A stretch of DNA of 64,000 bases from Chryseobacterium taiwanense (GCF_000813825.1 NZ_JWTA01000019.1:1-64000); one strand, 5' to 3'. Numbered from the stretch's first letter, positions 16,233 to 25,001 are shown. Notes: generated by a model from the letters alone, not told the origin. Numbers and translations are program-made.

Positions 16233-17234
16233 ATGAAATTTAGAAAATTAGGAAACACAGAAGAGCAGTTATCTGCCATCGGTTTGGGATGTATGGGAAT
16301 GAGTTTTGCGTATGGACCGGCAGACGAACAGGAGAGTATTAATACGCTGCATAGAGCTTTAGATCTGGGAGTGAACTTCTGGGATACAGCAGATATGTAT
16401 GCAAACGGAGAAAATGAAAAACTGATCTCCAAAGTATTGGTTCCGAACCGTGACAAAATTTTTATCGCTACGAAATTTGGATTCAGATTTAAAGACGGAA
16501 AAGCCAGTCACAGCGGTGCTCCCGGAACTTATTTTGACGGTTCTCCGGAATGGATCAAACAGGCCGTTGATCTAAGCCTTCAAAGATTAAAAATTGATGA
16601 GATTGATTTGTATTACGCTCACAGAGTAGATCCGAATATTCCTGTTGAAGAAACAGTAGGAGCAATGGCAGATCTTGTAAAAGCAGGAAAAGTAAGATAT
16701 TTAGGATTATCCGAAGCTTCACCAGAATCTATTAGAAAAGTAAATAAGATTCATCCGATTACCGCCTTGCAATCAGAATATTCTATCTTAACGAAAGATG
16801 TTGAAAAAGAAATTCTGCCGACTATCAGAGAGCTGGGAATTGCTTTAGTTCCTTATTCTCCTTTGGCGAGAGGGCTTTTTTCTAATATCAATGAAGTTCA
16901 GAATTTTGGTGAAGAAGATTTCAGAAAATCATTACCTCGTTATCAGGCGGAATATCTTGAAAATAACAAGAATTTAGCGAAAGAGATCAATGATTTTGCC
17001 GCTTCAAAAGGAGTGAAAGGAACTCAATTAGCTCTTGCGTGGGTATTAAACCAAGGGGAAGATATTATTCCTATTCCGGGAACAAAACGTATCAAATATT
17101 TAGAAGAAAATGTAGAGGCCATCAACCTCGACCTTTCTTCATCAGACTTGGAAACCATCAATGCGATCTTGAAAAAATATCCCAATATTGGTGAAAGATA
17201 CAGCGAAGGTTCTATGAAATTAGTAAATAACTAA
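16233..17234 (+). CDS. Aldo/keto reductase
   Basis: A 333-residue NADPH-dependent reductase. The family tetrad is visible: D50-M-Y (FWDTADMY), K (IFIATKFGF) and H (DLYYAHRVD). GLGCMGMSFAYGP at the start and YSPLARGLF and IPIPGTKRIKYLEEN near the end place it in the AKR13/YhdN-type group that reduces aldehydes and ketones. It probably detoxifies carbonyls. It follows an AraC regulator and precedes an efflux pump. Confidence 0.92.
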   Translation: MKFRKLGNTEEQLSAIGLGCMGMSFAYGPADEQESINTLHRALDLGVNFWDTADMYANGENEKLISKVLVPNRDKIFIATKFGFRFKDGKASHSGAPGTYFDGSPEWIKQAVDLSLQRLKIDEIDLYYAHRVDPNIPVEETVGAMADLVKAGKVRYLGLSEASPESIRKVNKIHPITALQSEYSILTKDVEKEILPTIRELGIALVPYSPLARGLFSNINEVQNFGEEDFRKSLPRYQAEYLENNKNLAKEINDFAASKGVKGTQLALAWVLNQGEDIIPIPGTKRIKYLEENVEAINLDLSSSDLETINAILKKYPNIGERYSEGSMKLVNN

Positions 17235-17247
17235 AATGATATACTTT

Positions 17248-17284
17248 AGATTCCTGAATGCATGTTTAGGAATCTGATTTTTTA
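17248..17284 (+). terminator. Hairpin terminator after aldo/keto reductase
   Basis: AGATTCCTGAA and TTTAGGAATCT pair around a short loop, followed by GATTTTTT. It separates the reductase from the MFS gene by a possible partial stop. Confidence 0.65.
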
Positions 17285-17305
17285 TGAAAAGATGTAATCA
17301 AAGAA

Positions 17306-18496
17306 ATGGTAACACTCAAAGAAAAAAATAAATTTATTGCTACAATTTTAGCATTCGCCGTAATTCCGATGTCGGGTTTAGCAACCGATATTTATCTGCC
17401 TTCAATGCCGAGTATGGCGACCGAACTGCATCAGACGGAAAGCAATATTCAGCTTACTTTATCCATATTTTTAATCAGTTACGGACTTACCCAGTTCTTT
17501 GCGGGAAGCATCGTAGACTCTTTCGGAAGGTATAAAGTTTCAATGGCTTCACTGGCTTTATTTGTGGTATCGTTTTTAATCACAGCGACCACTCAGAATA
17601 TTTTTGTGATCTATGCAATGCGTATATTACAAGGTGTTTTGTCAGGTTTTGCCGTAGTTTCTAAAAGAGCATTTTTCGTAGATGTGTATGAAGGAGACGA
17701 ACGAAAACATTATTTGAGCATCATGACCATTGTTTGGTCTGTCGGGCCCATCATTGCACCGTTTATCGGAGGGTATTTGCAGAAAAATTTCGGATGGCAG
17801 TCAAACTTCTATGTATTGGCGGGATACAGTGCATTGCTTTTAGTGTTAGAATTCCTATTCTCCGGAGAGACACTGAAAAAAAGAAATCCTTTTCACATTG
17901 AATTCCTGTTGAAAGAATATGAGTCTATGTTTAAAGCAAAAGATTTCTTCTACGGAATGCTGATGTGCGGATTGAGCTATTCAATGATTATGTTTTTCAA
18001 TCTATGTGGATCATTTATCATTGAGCATAAAATGGGCTATTCGGAAGTGGTTGCAGGCTACGTTTCCCTTATCCTTGGTTTTGCATGGATGACGGGAGGG
18101 TTTTTAGGAAAAGCATTGATTAATAAAGCATTTTTACCTAAAATTCGCTATGCTAACTTTATTCAGTTGATGTTGATCATTCTGATGTTTGCAGCTTCTT
18201 ATTTCTCAAATAATATTTACAGCCTGGTTGCATTTGCTTTTTTAATTCATGTGACGGCCGGATTTATTTTTAATAACTATTTTTCATACTGTATCGGAAG
18301 ATTCCCGAATTCGGCAGGAATTGCAGGTGGTTTGACAGGCGGAATTGCTTTTATCATCACATCGGCACTCAGCTACGGAATTGTGGCGATCATTAAACCT
18401 CAGATTCAGTTACAGGTTGCAGAAGGTTACTTTGTCTTAGGAATGCTGGGATTGTTTATTTTAAGTATGATTAAATTCAGAAAAGCACATACTTAA
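17306..18496 (+). CDS. Bcr/CflA-type MFS drug efflux transporter
   Basis: A 396-residue membrane protein with about 12 spans. The second loop holds the MFS motif SFGRYKVSMASL, and ATDIYLPSMPSMATEL early on is typical of the Bcr/CflA drug:proton antiporters. It exports toxic compounds such as bicyclomycin or chloramphenicol-like molecules from the inner membrane; the real substrate is not known. It is the last gene of the AraC-AKR-MFS series and ends before a hairpin at 18636. Confidence 0.9.
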   Translation: MVTLKEKNKFIATILAFAVIPMSGLATDIYLPSMPSMATELHQTESNIQLTLSIFLISYGLTQFFAGSIVDSFGRYKVSMASLALFVVSFLITATTQNIFVIYAMRILQGVLSGFAVVSKRAFFVDVYEGDERKHYLSIMTIVWSVGPIIAPFIGGYLQKNFGWQSNFYVLAGYSALLLVLEFLFSGETLKKRNPFHIEFLLKEYESMFKAKDFFYGMLMCGLSYSMIMFFNLCGSFIIEHKMGYSEVVAGYVSLILGFAWMTGGFLGKALINKAFLPKIRYANFIQLMLIILMFAASYFSNNIYSLVAFAFLIHVTAGFIFNNYFSYCIGRFPNSAGIAGGLTGGIAFIITSALSYGIVAIIKPQIQLQVAEGYFVLGMLGLFILSMIKFRKAHT

Positions 18497-18635
18497 TTTT
18501 AAAAATAAAGAATTTGAACCATTAAGTTGTATTTAAGAATAATAGGCTTATGTCTGTTTTATTGATTAACATCCAGAATACTTTCTTAATCGTTAATACC
18601 CATATTTATATTTTCTACTCATAATTTTCTACAAT

Positions 18636-18662
18636 AAAACCTCTCGGATATTGAGAGGTTTT
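18636..18662. terminator. Hairpin terminator
   Basis: AAAACCTCTC and GAGAGGTTTT pair perfectly around a 7-base loop. It lies between the MFS gene (+) and the DoxX gene (-) and suits both directions. Confidence 0.75.
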
Positions 18663-18730
18663 ATCTTTACATAAGTAATTTGAAAAGTTGATATTTGTCT
18701 TATTAAAGACGGATGAGTTTTATTTTTACT

Positions 18731-19123
18731 TTAAATTCTTTCTAAAACTACTTTCTGATCATAGATTCTTCTGAACATAAAATAAGTGACAGAAAGCACA
18801 GTGAATGCGACGATGGCATCAATGGTTGCCGGAAAACCAAGCACTGCAATTTTTGAGAAAAAGGCGAAAATAATATCAAAGAACATTCCAGCAAATACCC
18901 ATTCTTTTAATCTTAATAACCTATTTGGAAGTAATAAAACGATAATCCCGGATAATTTGAATACGCCCAAAATGTAGATGAAATGAGACGGATAACCTAA
19001 TTGTTGTGTGATATCCCAAACTACCGGATTTTTTGTCAGTTCAAAGAAACCGCTTGCTCCAAACCAAAGAGACATAAAGATTGCGCCTGACCAAAAGATG
19101 ATTTTTTCTGTTTTTGTTTCCAT
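18731..19123 (-). CDS. DoxX-like membrane protein
   Basis: A 130-residue protein with four membrane spans; GASGFFELTKNPVVW and LGYPSHFIYILGVFKLSGIIVLLLP match the DoxX-like (DUF2127-type) group. DoxX proteins often partner with redox proteins; their exact role is unclear. It lies downstream of the DUF1223 gene on the same strand, 157 bases away, with a dispersed repeat between them. Confidence 0.8.
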   Translation of the reverse strand: METKTEKIIFWSGAIFMSLWFGASGFFELTKNPVVWDITQQLGYPSHFIYILGVFKLSGIIVLLLPNRLLRLKEWVFAGMFFDIIFAFFSKIAVLGFPATIDAIVAFTVLSVTYFMFRRIYDQKVVLERI

Positions 19124-19190
19124 TTTTTTTATTGTTTTAAGTTGTTAATATTTTTAAGTTGATTTTTTATAATAATTTTTGCAGTCCGTT

Positions 19191-19265
19191 GTCATTCTGA
19201 CGAAGGAAGAATCTCAACTTCAAATAATAGATTCTTCATTTAGCTCTCACTTCATTCAGAATGAC
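19191..19265. repeat. Dispersed palindrome, GTCATTCTGA family, copy 3
   Basis: Starts GTCATTCTGACGAAGGAAGA and ends CATTCAGAATGAC. It is a diverged copy of the units at 3496, 5069 and 35331, inserted between the DUF1223 and DoxX genes. Confidence 0.8.
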
Positions 19266-19280
19266 AAAGGAGATGATGTT

Positions 19281-20060
19281 TTATAAAGAAGCTTTTGTAG
19301 AACCAAGAATTTCCCCCGATTTCATATTCTGGATCATTCCGATAATTTCCCAGTCATTTGTATTGAAATTTTTCGGAAGTTTAAAGCTTGTTGCTCCTGT
19401 TGTAGTGTTTTTTAAAGCAATTTGATTCTGTTGATGAACAATCTGCCAGTGAATCAGATGACGGCCTTCATTTTCACCTTTTTGTACATGAGTGGAAGAT
19501 TTTTTTTCAACCAGCGTAATGAGTACTTTATTTTGAGAATTACTTTCTGAAGTTTTAAAATTTACACTGATTTCTTTTTCAGAAGCCTTTGCAGACAGAT
19601 CAATTGTAGCATTATCAGAATTTAGTAAAGCAGTTTGGATTGAATTTTCTACCGCTTCCTGATCAGAACCTACAAATTCCTTTTTACCGTTTACGATCAA
19701 TTGTGGTGTGTACACCTGTGAATGTAAAGTCTGGGCATATTGCTGTTGGCGTCTGGAATTTTCCGCGCTGCTGAATTTATCTTTCCAACCCAGATTATTC
19801 CAGTAATCTACATGATAAGAGAGAATATAGACCGGCTGATCTTTATACTTTTCTTCAATTTCTCCCATCAGCTTATCTGCGGGTGGACAGCTTGAACAGC
19901 CTTCGGAAGTGAATAATTCCAACACGGCAAATCTGTTATTGTTTGCTTTTGTTGAGGTACGTTGTGGTGCCGTTTCGTTTTTTTCCTGGTAAACGAATGC
20001 GGATACGGCGAATAGTAATGCTACGAAAACTGCCGTTCCTATTAGATTCTTTAGTATCAT
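19281..20060 (-). CDS. DUF1223 thioredoxin-like exported protein
   Basis: A 259-residue protein with an N-terminal membrane anchor or signal (about 5-25). The DUF1223 signature follows: AVLELFTSEGCSSCPPADKLM with C55-S-S-C58, then YILSYHVDYWNNLGWKD and VYTPQLIVNGKKEFVGSD. The CxxC and fold resemble thioredoxin, and it works outside the cytoplasm, probably in thiol chemistry. A conserved 21-bp direct repeat and a TACTTTTG box lie just upstream, the same layout as before the haem/P460 gene, so the neighbouring LytT regulator probably controls it. Confidence 0.88.
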   Translation of the reverse strand: MILKNLIGTAVFVALLFAVSAFVYQEKNETAPQRTSTKANNNRFAVLELFTSEGCSSCPPADKLMGEIEEKYKDQPVYILSYHVDYWNNLGWKDKFSSAENSRRQQQYAQTLHSQVYTPQLIVNGKKEFVGSDQEAVENSIQTALLNSDNATIDLSAKASEKEISVNFKTSESNSQNKVLITLVEKKSSTHVQKGENEGRHLIHWQIVHQQNQIALKNTTTGATSFKLPKNFNTNDWEIIGMIQNMKSGEILGSTKASL

Positions 20061-20077
20061 TTCTTTTAATTTTGATT

Positions 20078-20147
20078 CAAAAGTAGATACCTTTCCGAGG
20101 CAAAAGAATACAAAAAAGGTTCAACCGGACAAAATGAATGGTGAACC
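20078..20147 (-). promoter_or_regulatory. LytTR-type direct-repeat site and -7 box, DUF1223 promoter
   Basis: On the reverse strand TTCACC (upper end 20145) and TTGAACC (upper end 20124) begin 21 bases apart, with TTTTGTCCGG between them. TACTTTTG (20078-20085) follows, 18 bases before the DUF1223 ATG. The CCGG anchor lies at 20125-20128, 40 bases from the -7 box. A sister site before the gene at 23528 has the same anchor distance. LytTR regulators bind direct repeats spaced about 21 bases. Confidence 0.6.
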
Positions 20148-20205
20148 TGTATTTTATAAACTTAAAATTTTTTAGCAGGATGCTGAAAGAGGGAAGATTG
20201 TAGTT

Positions 20206-20970
20206 TTAGCGGTCTTCCAACCAGCTGAAAAAACTATGAGATTTTTCTTTATTGATCAAGAGCTGCTCCGGAGTTTCAACGGTTAACTTTACTAATATTT
20301 TTCGCTGAAAATAATGCTCCATTTCTTTGATCGCACTGAAATTGACGATGTATTGTCGGTTCACTCTGAAAAACTGCTTTTGAGAAACCTGTTCTGCAAT
20401 TTGCCCGAGTGTTTGGGTAAGCTGAAACTGTTGCTTATCAAAAGTCATCAAATGCGTAATCTCATTGTGAATAAAGAAATAGGCAATGTTTTCCGTTAGA
20501 ATAGTCGTGTATTTCTGATTTTTAAAAACTAAAAAACTTGTTTTTGCAGGAGTCTGGGGCTGCGTAATTTTCTGTATGAGAGCTTCAAGGTCGGGAAGTT
20601 CTGTTTTCTGAAAGAATTTCTTTAATTCATCCACTTTTCTGAAAGCTTCGGCAATATCTTCACGTGAAAAAGGTTTCAGCACATAATCGACTCCTTTACT
20701 TTTAAAGGCATCGAGCATGTACTGATCGAAAGCGGTACAGAAAACCACTGGACAGGTGATTTCAGCCTGCTTAAAGATTTCAAAGGATAATCCGTCTGAC
20801 AGATGAATATCCATGAAAATAAGATCAGGTTTGCTGTCTTTCAGCGCTTCAATGCTCATTTCAATGCTGTCGTAAACTCCAATGATTTTTGCTTCAGGTT
20901 TTAATTCTGTGATTAAATTCTGAAGGGATTTTGCAGCTCTGAATTCGTCTTCAATAATGATTATATTCAT
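20206..20970 (-). CDS. LytTR-family response regulator
   Basis: A 254-residue regulator. Residues 1-120 are a receiver domain with the phosphate acceptor D54 (DLIFMDIHL), acid residues E7/D8 and K98 in VLKPFSRED. Residues 150-254 form a LytTR DNA-binding domain (FVFKNQKYTTILTENIAYFFIHN, FFRVNRQYIVNFSAI, ILVKLTVETPEQLLINKEKSHSF). It overlaps the kinase gene by 20 bases and is co-transcribed with it. Its likely sites are the 21-bp direct repeats at 20118-20147 and 23589-23615. Confidence 0.93.
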   Translation of the reverse strand: MNIIIIEDEFRAAKSLQNLITELKPEAKIIGVYDSIEMSIEALKDSKPDLIFMDIHLSDGLSFEIFKQAEITCPVVFCTAFDQYMLDAFKSKGVDYVLKPFSREDIAEAFRKVDELKKFFQKTELPDLEALIQKITQPQTPAKTSFLVFKNQKYTTILTENIAYFFIHNEITHLMTFDKQQFQLTQTLGQIAEQVSQKQFFRVNRQYIVNFSAIKEMEHYFQRKILVKLTVETPEQLLINKEKSHSFFSWLEDR

Positions 20971-21967
20971 GGATAAGAGGGAGTTTTATTTGAAAGGTTT
21001 TTTCGTCGGAATTAATTTCAATTTCCTGTTCAAGCAGGTGTTGGTAACGTAATTTTACATTGTCGAGTCCGATTCCCAGTGAATCTTCAACAGTCATTTT
21101 TTTCTGAATGGGATTTTCAATGACGATCTTGTTGTCCGTATCGTAGATTTTGATGTGTAAAGGTTTGCTTTGTGAAACAATATTATGTTTAATACAGTTT
21201 TCCACCAATAATTGCAAAGTAAAAGGAGGAATTAATGTTTTTAGAACATTTTCATTTAATTTCTGAGTAAGTGTAATTCCTTCACCAAAACGGGCTTTTT
21301 GTAGAAAAATATACGAATTGATGATGTTCATTTCTTCCTGAACGGTAATAAGATCCAGTTTTCTGCTTTCCAGTGTAAATCTGTAAAAATCAGAAAGCTT
21401 CATGATGAAATCCACGGTTTCAGAATCATTCGTTTCCGCCATAGATTTTAATGTATTTAAACTGTTAAAAAGAAAATGTGGATTGATCTGCTGCTTTAAT
21501 AGCTCAAACTGAGCACCCAGATTGTCGCTTTTTACTTTTTCCAACTCCAGCTGAACCTGTTGTCCGGCATAATTATTTTGCAATAAAGTGAGAAACATAT
21601 AACATACGAGGTTGATCAGGATTCCGCGAACTTCGATCATTAACATGGTCGGTCCAAAATTAATATGCGATAAGATAAGCTGCTGAATCCACGCCAAACC
21701 AAGCATCACGATCATCCCGAAAGCCAGAACAATCATCAGTCTTGAATAGGAAATATTCTGACGTCTTTTTCCTGAATTCCGGTTCAGCATATAAATATTG
21801 AGATACCACATGATGACAGAAAAAGCAGCGGTTATGGCTGAATTTACTACCGCTTCTTCCCAGTTGAATGCATGGGAAGCGAGTTGCGGAACCGAAGATA
21901 ATATTCCCAAAAAAAGGGAGCTTATCCAAATAACGGCCTGTGAGATTTTTATTTTTTGTTGTTGCAT
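20951..21967 (-). CDS. LytS-type sensor histidine kinase
   Basis: A 338-residue inner-membrane kinase with four spans in the first 140 residues, a short coiled coil, then the His_kinase block LKQQINPHFLFNSLNTLKSM (phosphoacceptor His in NPHFLFN) and an ATPase domain with LQLLVENCIKHNI and GIGLDNVKLRYQHL. It phosphorylates the regulator encoded directly downstream. There is no obvious extracellular sensor domain, so the signal is probably sensed within the membrane. Confidence 0.93.
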   Translation of the reverse strand: MQQQKIKISQAVIWISSLFLGILSSVPQLASHAFNWEEAVVNSAITAAFSVIMWYLNIYMLNRNSGKRRQNISYSRLMIVLAFGMIVMLGLAWIQQLILSHINFGPTMLMIEVRGILINLVCYMFLTLLQNNYAGQQVQLELEKVKSDNLGAQFELLKQQINPHFLFNSLNTLKSMAETNDSETVDFIMKLSDFYRFTLESRKLDLITVQEEMNIINSYIFLQKARFGEGITLTQKLNENVLKTLIPPFTLQLLVENCIKHNIVSQSKPLHIKIYDTDNKIVIENPIQKKMTVEDSLGIGLDNVKLRYQHLLEQEIEINSDEKTFQIKLPLIHEYNHY

Positions 21968-22047
21968 GACAACTGCGGATTTTAAAGGTGTTAAGGTAGG
22001 TAAAATGCTTTGAATTTAATAGTGAATTGATAATTTACATTTCACTC

Positions 22048-22077
22048 AAAAATCCGGAGCTGATTTTTCAACTCCAG
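22048..22077 (-). terminator. Terminator of the lipoprotein gene
   Basis: On the reverse strand CTGGAGTTGA, loop AAAA, TCAGCTCCGG forms a stem with G-T pairs, followed by ATTTTTG. It lies 28 bases after the lipoprotein gene stop. Confidence 0.65.
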
Positions 22078-22104
22078 ACTTTCAGATTTCATTTTTAATT
22101 TTAT

Positions 22105-22545
22105 TTAAGGTCTTACGACGGGGTTGTAACTCAAAATATATTGTATTTTTTCTTCTTTATTCGGCTGAATTTTTTCTTTTTCTGAAGAGTTTTGGATCTT
22201 GTAGGAAATATTTCCGTTTTTATCAACGCTGAGAGTTTCTATACTTAGCAGTTCTCCTGTGATGGTTCCTCCGATGTACTGCGGATTTTCATGGTATTTC
22301 CAAGTCACCAGTTTAAATTCAGAATTGGGATCTGGCTGATGATTTTCATGGGTTAAAGATTTCAAAGCTTCTGGATTTCCATACAAAGCAGAAGATGTTT
22401 CTTTTGTTGGATTTAATGAAGTTGAAATGAACTGTAAATTTCCGGGATCAAAAACGATTCGTTTTAAATCTTTATCGGGTTCATCTATTTTACAGGCAGT
22501 GAATAGGGCACAAATTGATACGATGATTAGGAATATTTTTTTCAT
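22105..22545 (-). CDS. Hypothetical lipoprotein
   Basis: A 146-residue protein with a lipoprotein signal (FLIIVSICALFTAC, C18). The rest is not recognised; it is beta-rich (IGGTITGELLSIETLSVDKNGNISYKI). Its ATG overlaps the stop of the haem/P460 gene (TAATG), so it is translated with it and probably works with it in the envelope. Confidence 0.75.
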   Translation of the reverse strand: MKKIFLIIVSICALFTACKIDEPDKDLKRIVFDPGNLQFISTSLNPTKETSSALYGNPEALKSLTHENHQPDPNSEFKLVTWKYHENPQYIGGTITGELLSIETLSVDKNGNISYKIQNSSEKEKIQPNKEEKIQYILSYNPVVRP

Positions 22546-23528
22546 TATTTCTGTAGGTTTTTAATTAATCTTTCGGTATTTACTTTCATGGGTACATCAA
22601 ACAGATATCCCGTTTTTTCAGCTAACTGTCTGTGACAGGCAATGCAAGATTCTTTTGCAAATGATGCTGTTTTTCCTGTAGGATGAAGATCATTTCCTGA
22701 AAATTTTGCAAATCCCCAACCTTCTGTATCAGTATATTTTTTAGAATCTTTAACCATGAACTGGGCATTTACAAAGTCTCCGGCTCGAATTTCTCCATTG
22801 GCTGATTTTTCCTGTTTCCAGACAGATTTTACAACAACACTTCCATCTGGCCAAGGATGAAAATTTTCTGTTTCAATGGCTTTTACCGCAATATCATTTC
22901 CGTAAATGACACGGATTGAATTGTCAAAAAGCGTACTCATACTGATAACTTTCCATTTTTTATATTCATCCGTATATTTTACACCGTTGGGAGAAACTGG
23001 AAATGTTGAAGGGCTAATTTTTTCTGATGTTTGAGCATTCTCATGAACATCTTGCGTTTCTTTTTTTACAGGTGAAACACTGGAAAGTGAAAGCGTATAT
23101 TTTCTTATTGTTTCAATATTTTCAGGAGTAATCTTTGCAGAAGGGTGAAGGAGTGTATATTCGTGAAGTGGCATCTTTCCGCTTTGCATCATATTAAGGA
23201 TAGCATACATTTTTCCTTGATGCTCACCTTCGGAATAATTCCATTCTGAAAAATTAAGAACTTCTCGGGCTCTTTTTACATCTTTATCCACTGCCCAAGA
23301 AATGGGGGCAATTTTATCATACCAAGCTAGTTTTTGCTCGTTGGAATGACAGGCAAAACATGAATTTTCCAGAATAGCGAGAACTTCGCGGGGAGCTTCA
23401 ATTTTCTTTGCAACAGATTTTCCTTCTAATGGCTTATTGAAAAGCTGTAAAACACCGAAGATGCCCAGAATTGCTAGAAACACTATGGCAATGAGATTTA
23501 CCTTTCTTTTTTTCTTTATTGAGTCCAT
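22545..23528 (-). CDS. Exported haem-binding / cytochrome P460-like protein
   Basis: A 327-residue protein with an N-terminal anchor (residues 11-30). Residues 50-150 form the haem_bd domain, with C57-F-A-C60-H61 binding one haem c and YDKIAPISWAVDKDVKRAREVLNFSEW following it. The second half is a cytochrome P460-like domain: TLFDNSIRVIYGNDIA, PWPDGSVVVKSVWKQ and FVNAQFMVKDSKKYTDTEGWGFAKF, ending in CIACHRQ, a second haem c site. It is a periplasmic redox protein, substrate unknown. A conserved direct-repeat site and -7 box lie upstream. Confidence 0.88.
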   Translation of the reverse strand: MDSIKKKRKVNLIAIVFLAILGIFGVLQLFNKPLEGKSVAKKIEAPREVLAILENSCFACHSNEQKLAWYDKIAPISWAVDKDVKRAREVLNFSEWNYSEGEHQGKMYAILNMMQSGKMPLHEYTLLHPSAKITPENIETIRKYTLSLSSVSPVKKETQDVHENAQTSEKISPSTFPVSPNGVKYTDEYKKWKVISMSTLFDNSIRVIYGNDIAVKAIETENFHPWPDGSVVVKSVWKQEKSANGEIRAGDFVNAQFMVKDSKKYTDTEGWGFAKFSGNDLHPTGKTASFAKESCIACHRQLAEKTGYLFDVPMKVNTERLIKNLQK

Positions 23529-23547
23529 AATTGATTTTTTTATGGCT

Positions 23548-23615
23548 CAAAAGTAGAGGCTTGAAGAAGGTTTTGAAATATGAAATTAGGTGAACCGGAC
23601 AAATCGGAAGGTGAA
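23548..23615 (-). promoter_or_regulatory. LytTR-type direct-repeat site and -7 box, haem/P460 promoter
   Basis: On the reverse strand two TTCACC units (upper ends 23615 and 23594) begin 21 bases apart, with ATTTGTCCGG between. TACTTTTG lies at 23548-23555, 20 bases before the ATG. The CCGG anchor (23595-23598) is 40 bases from the -7 box, exactly as at the DUF1223 promoter. Confidence 0.6.
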
Positions 23616-23729
23616 AATGGAATTTTGAAAGTTTAATTGGAAAGCAAGGATCATGAAAAAACGTTTTGTACGATTTTGAGCTTCTATCATCCTGTTTTAT
23701 TCTTAAATATGTTTAAGTTAATGCTAAAA

Positions 23730-23793
23730 TTAACCACAAAAGAAGTAAAAGATCTATATATGTATAAATAGCTTTTGCCTCTTTTGTGGTTAA
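23730..23793. repeat. Inverted repeat TTAACCACAAAAG
   Basis: TTAACCACAAAAG and CTTTTGTGGTTAA are inverted arms 38 bases apart. A similar, longer pair is at 41502-41666. This is a dispersed palindrome, not a gene. Confidence 0.75.
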
Positions 23794-23815
23794 AGAAAAA
23801 ACGTAAACAGATTTC

Positions 23816-24562
23816 TTATAATACCATTCCTCCGTCTACAATGATTTCTGTTCCGGTGATGAAACTTGAAATAGTATTGTCTGATAAATAAGTGACGAGC
23901 TTTGCAACATCTTCTGCCGTTCCCATTTTTTTCAAGGGAATAAGATCGATTAAATAGTCGTTTAATCCGTTTAAGGTTGCTTCATCCAATCCTGCTTTAG
24001 TCATTACTTCGGTTTTTGTAGGTCCCGGACTTACCATATTTACACGAATTTTTCTTGGTGCTAATTCTGCTGCTGCCGTTTTTGCAATTGAATTTAAAGC
24101 CGCTTTACTCGCCTGATAAACTGAACTGTTAGGTTTGTAAGTTGAGGCTACAATTGATGATAAAACAACAACAGAAGCTCCGTCATTCAGCAAAGGAATG
24201 AATTTGCTTAAAGTGAAATAAGCTCCTCTGAAGTTAATATTCATGACACTGTCAAAATTTTCAACAGACATATTTTCAATAGGAATTAAACCTCCTGTAA
24301 TTCCTGCATTGATAAATAGAATGTCTACTTTTCCATATTGGGATTCAACTTCTTTTTTTAATACCTCAATATCATCAAGATTAGCCTGATCTGCCACAAA
24401 CGGAATTGCTCCCAATTCTTCTGCTGCTTTTTCAACTGCTTCTTTTCTTCTTCCTGTGATGATTACTTTTGCACCTTCTTCTATTAATTCTTTTGCGGTT
24501 GCATATCCGATTCCGCTGTTTCCGCCAGTTACGATGGCTAATTTGTTGTTAAACTTTTTCAT
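23816..24562 (-). CDS. SDR-family oxidoreductase
   Basis: A 248-residue classical short-chain dehydrogenase: TGGNSGIG at residues 13-20 binds the cofactor, NAG at 86-88, and the catalytic Ser (VLSSIVAS), Y and K (YQASKAA) are in place. MVSPGPTKTEV and the tail FITGTEIIVDGGMVL are usual. GRRKEA after the second strand suggests NADP(H). It is divergent from the HxlR regulator gene, which probably controls it through the inverted repeat at 24596-24632. Confidence 0.92.
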   Translation of the reverse strand: MKKFNNKLAIVTGGNSGIGYATAKELIEEGAKVIITGRRKEAVEKAAEELGAIPFVADQANLDDIEVLKKEVESQYGKVDILFINAGITGGLIPIENMSVENFDSVMNINFRGAYFTLSKFIPLLNDGASVVVLSSIVASTYKPNSSVYQASKAALNSIAKTAAAELAPRKIRVNMVSPGPTKTEVMTKAGLDEATLNGLNDYLIDLIPLKKMGTAEDVAKLVTYLSDNTISSFITGTEIIVDGGMVL

Positions 24563-24575
24563 TTCTTTAAAATTT

Positions 24576-24632
24576 TTGACAAAGTTATTTCAAATTGGTA
24601 TACTTTTGTAATCAGTATCACAGAGTATACCA
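24576..24632 (+). promoter_or_regulatory. hxlR-type promoter and operator
   Basis: TTG (24576-24578) and TACTTTTG (24601-24608) are 22 bases apart and match the flavobacterial promoter pattern. TGGTATACT (24596-24604) and AGTATACCA (24624-24632) are perfect 9-base inverted repeats; the left arm covers the first half of the -7 box. A repressor bound here would shut off its own gene and, by position, the divergent SDR gene. Confidence 0.65.
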
Positions 24633-24665
24633 GCATCATCAATGATATCATTTAATTTTGCATCT

Positions 24666-25001
24666 ATGGAAAGAGATCAGACCGAAGAGCTTAGAGCATT
24701 GCAAGACACCCTTTACTTTATCGGAGGTAAGTGGAGAATTCCTGTAATTAATTCATTATGCAACGGTAACAGACGTTTTCGTGAAATTGAAAGAAGTATT
24801 CCCGGGATTACTACAAGAATGCTTTCAAAAGAATTAAAAGATATGGAACTGAATAAACTGGTAAAACGAACCGTTTATCCGGAAACGCCTGTCTTAATAG
24901 AATACGAACCTACAGAATATTGCCGAACGTTTGGAAATATCATTCAGGAAATGATTATTTGGGGGAGGGAACATCGGAGAGTGATTGTAGAGGCTAGGTA
25001 A
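24666..25001 (+). CDS. HxlR-type transcription regulator
   Basis: A 111-residue winged-helix regulator (MERDQTEELRALQDTLYFIGGKWRIPVI, then FREIERSIPGITTRMLSKELKDMELNKLV and PVLIEYEPTEYCRTFG). The upstream ATG at 24642 would add eight residues lying too near the predicted transcription start, so the start at 24666 is preferred, but either is possible. HxlR proteins respond to aldehydes, quinones or oxidants. It is divergent from an SDR oxidoreductase gene, the usual arrangement for this family. Confidence 0.9.
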   Translation: MERDQTEELRALQDTLYFIGGKWRIPVINSLCNGNRRFREIERSIPGITTRMLSKELKDMELNKLVKRTVYPETPVLIEYEPTEYCRTFGNIIQEMIIWGREHRRVIVEAR

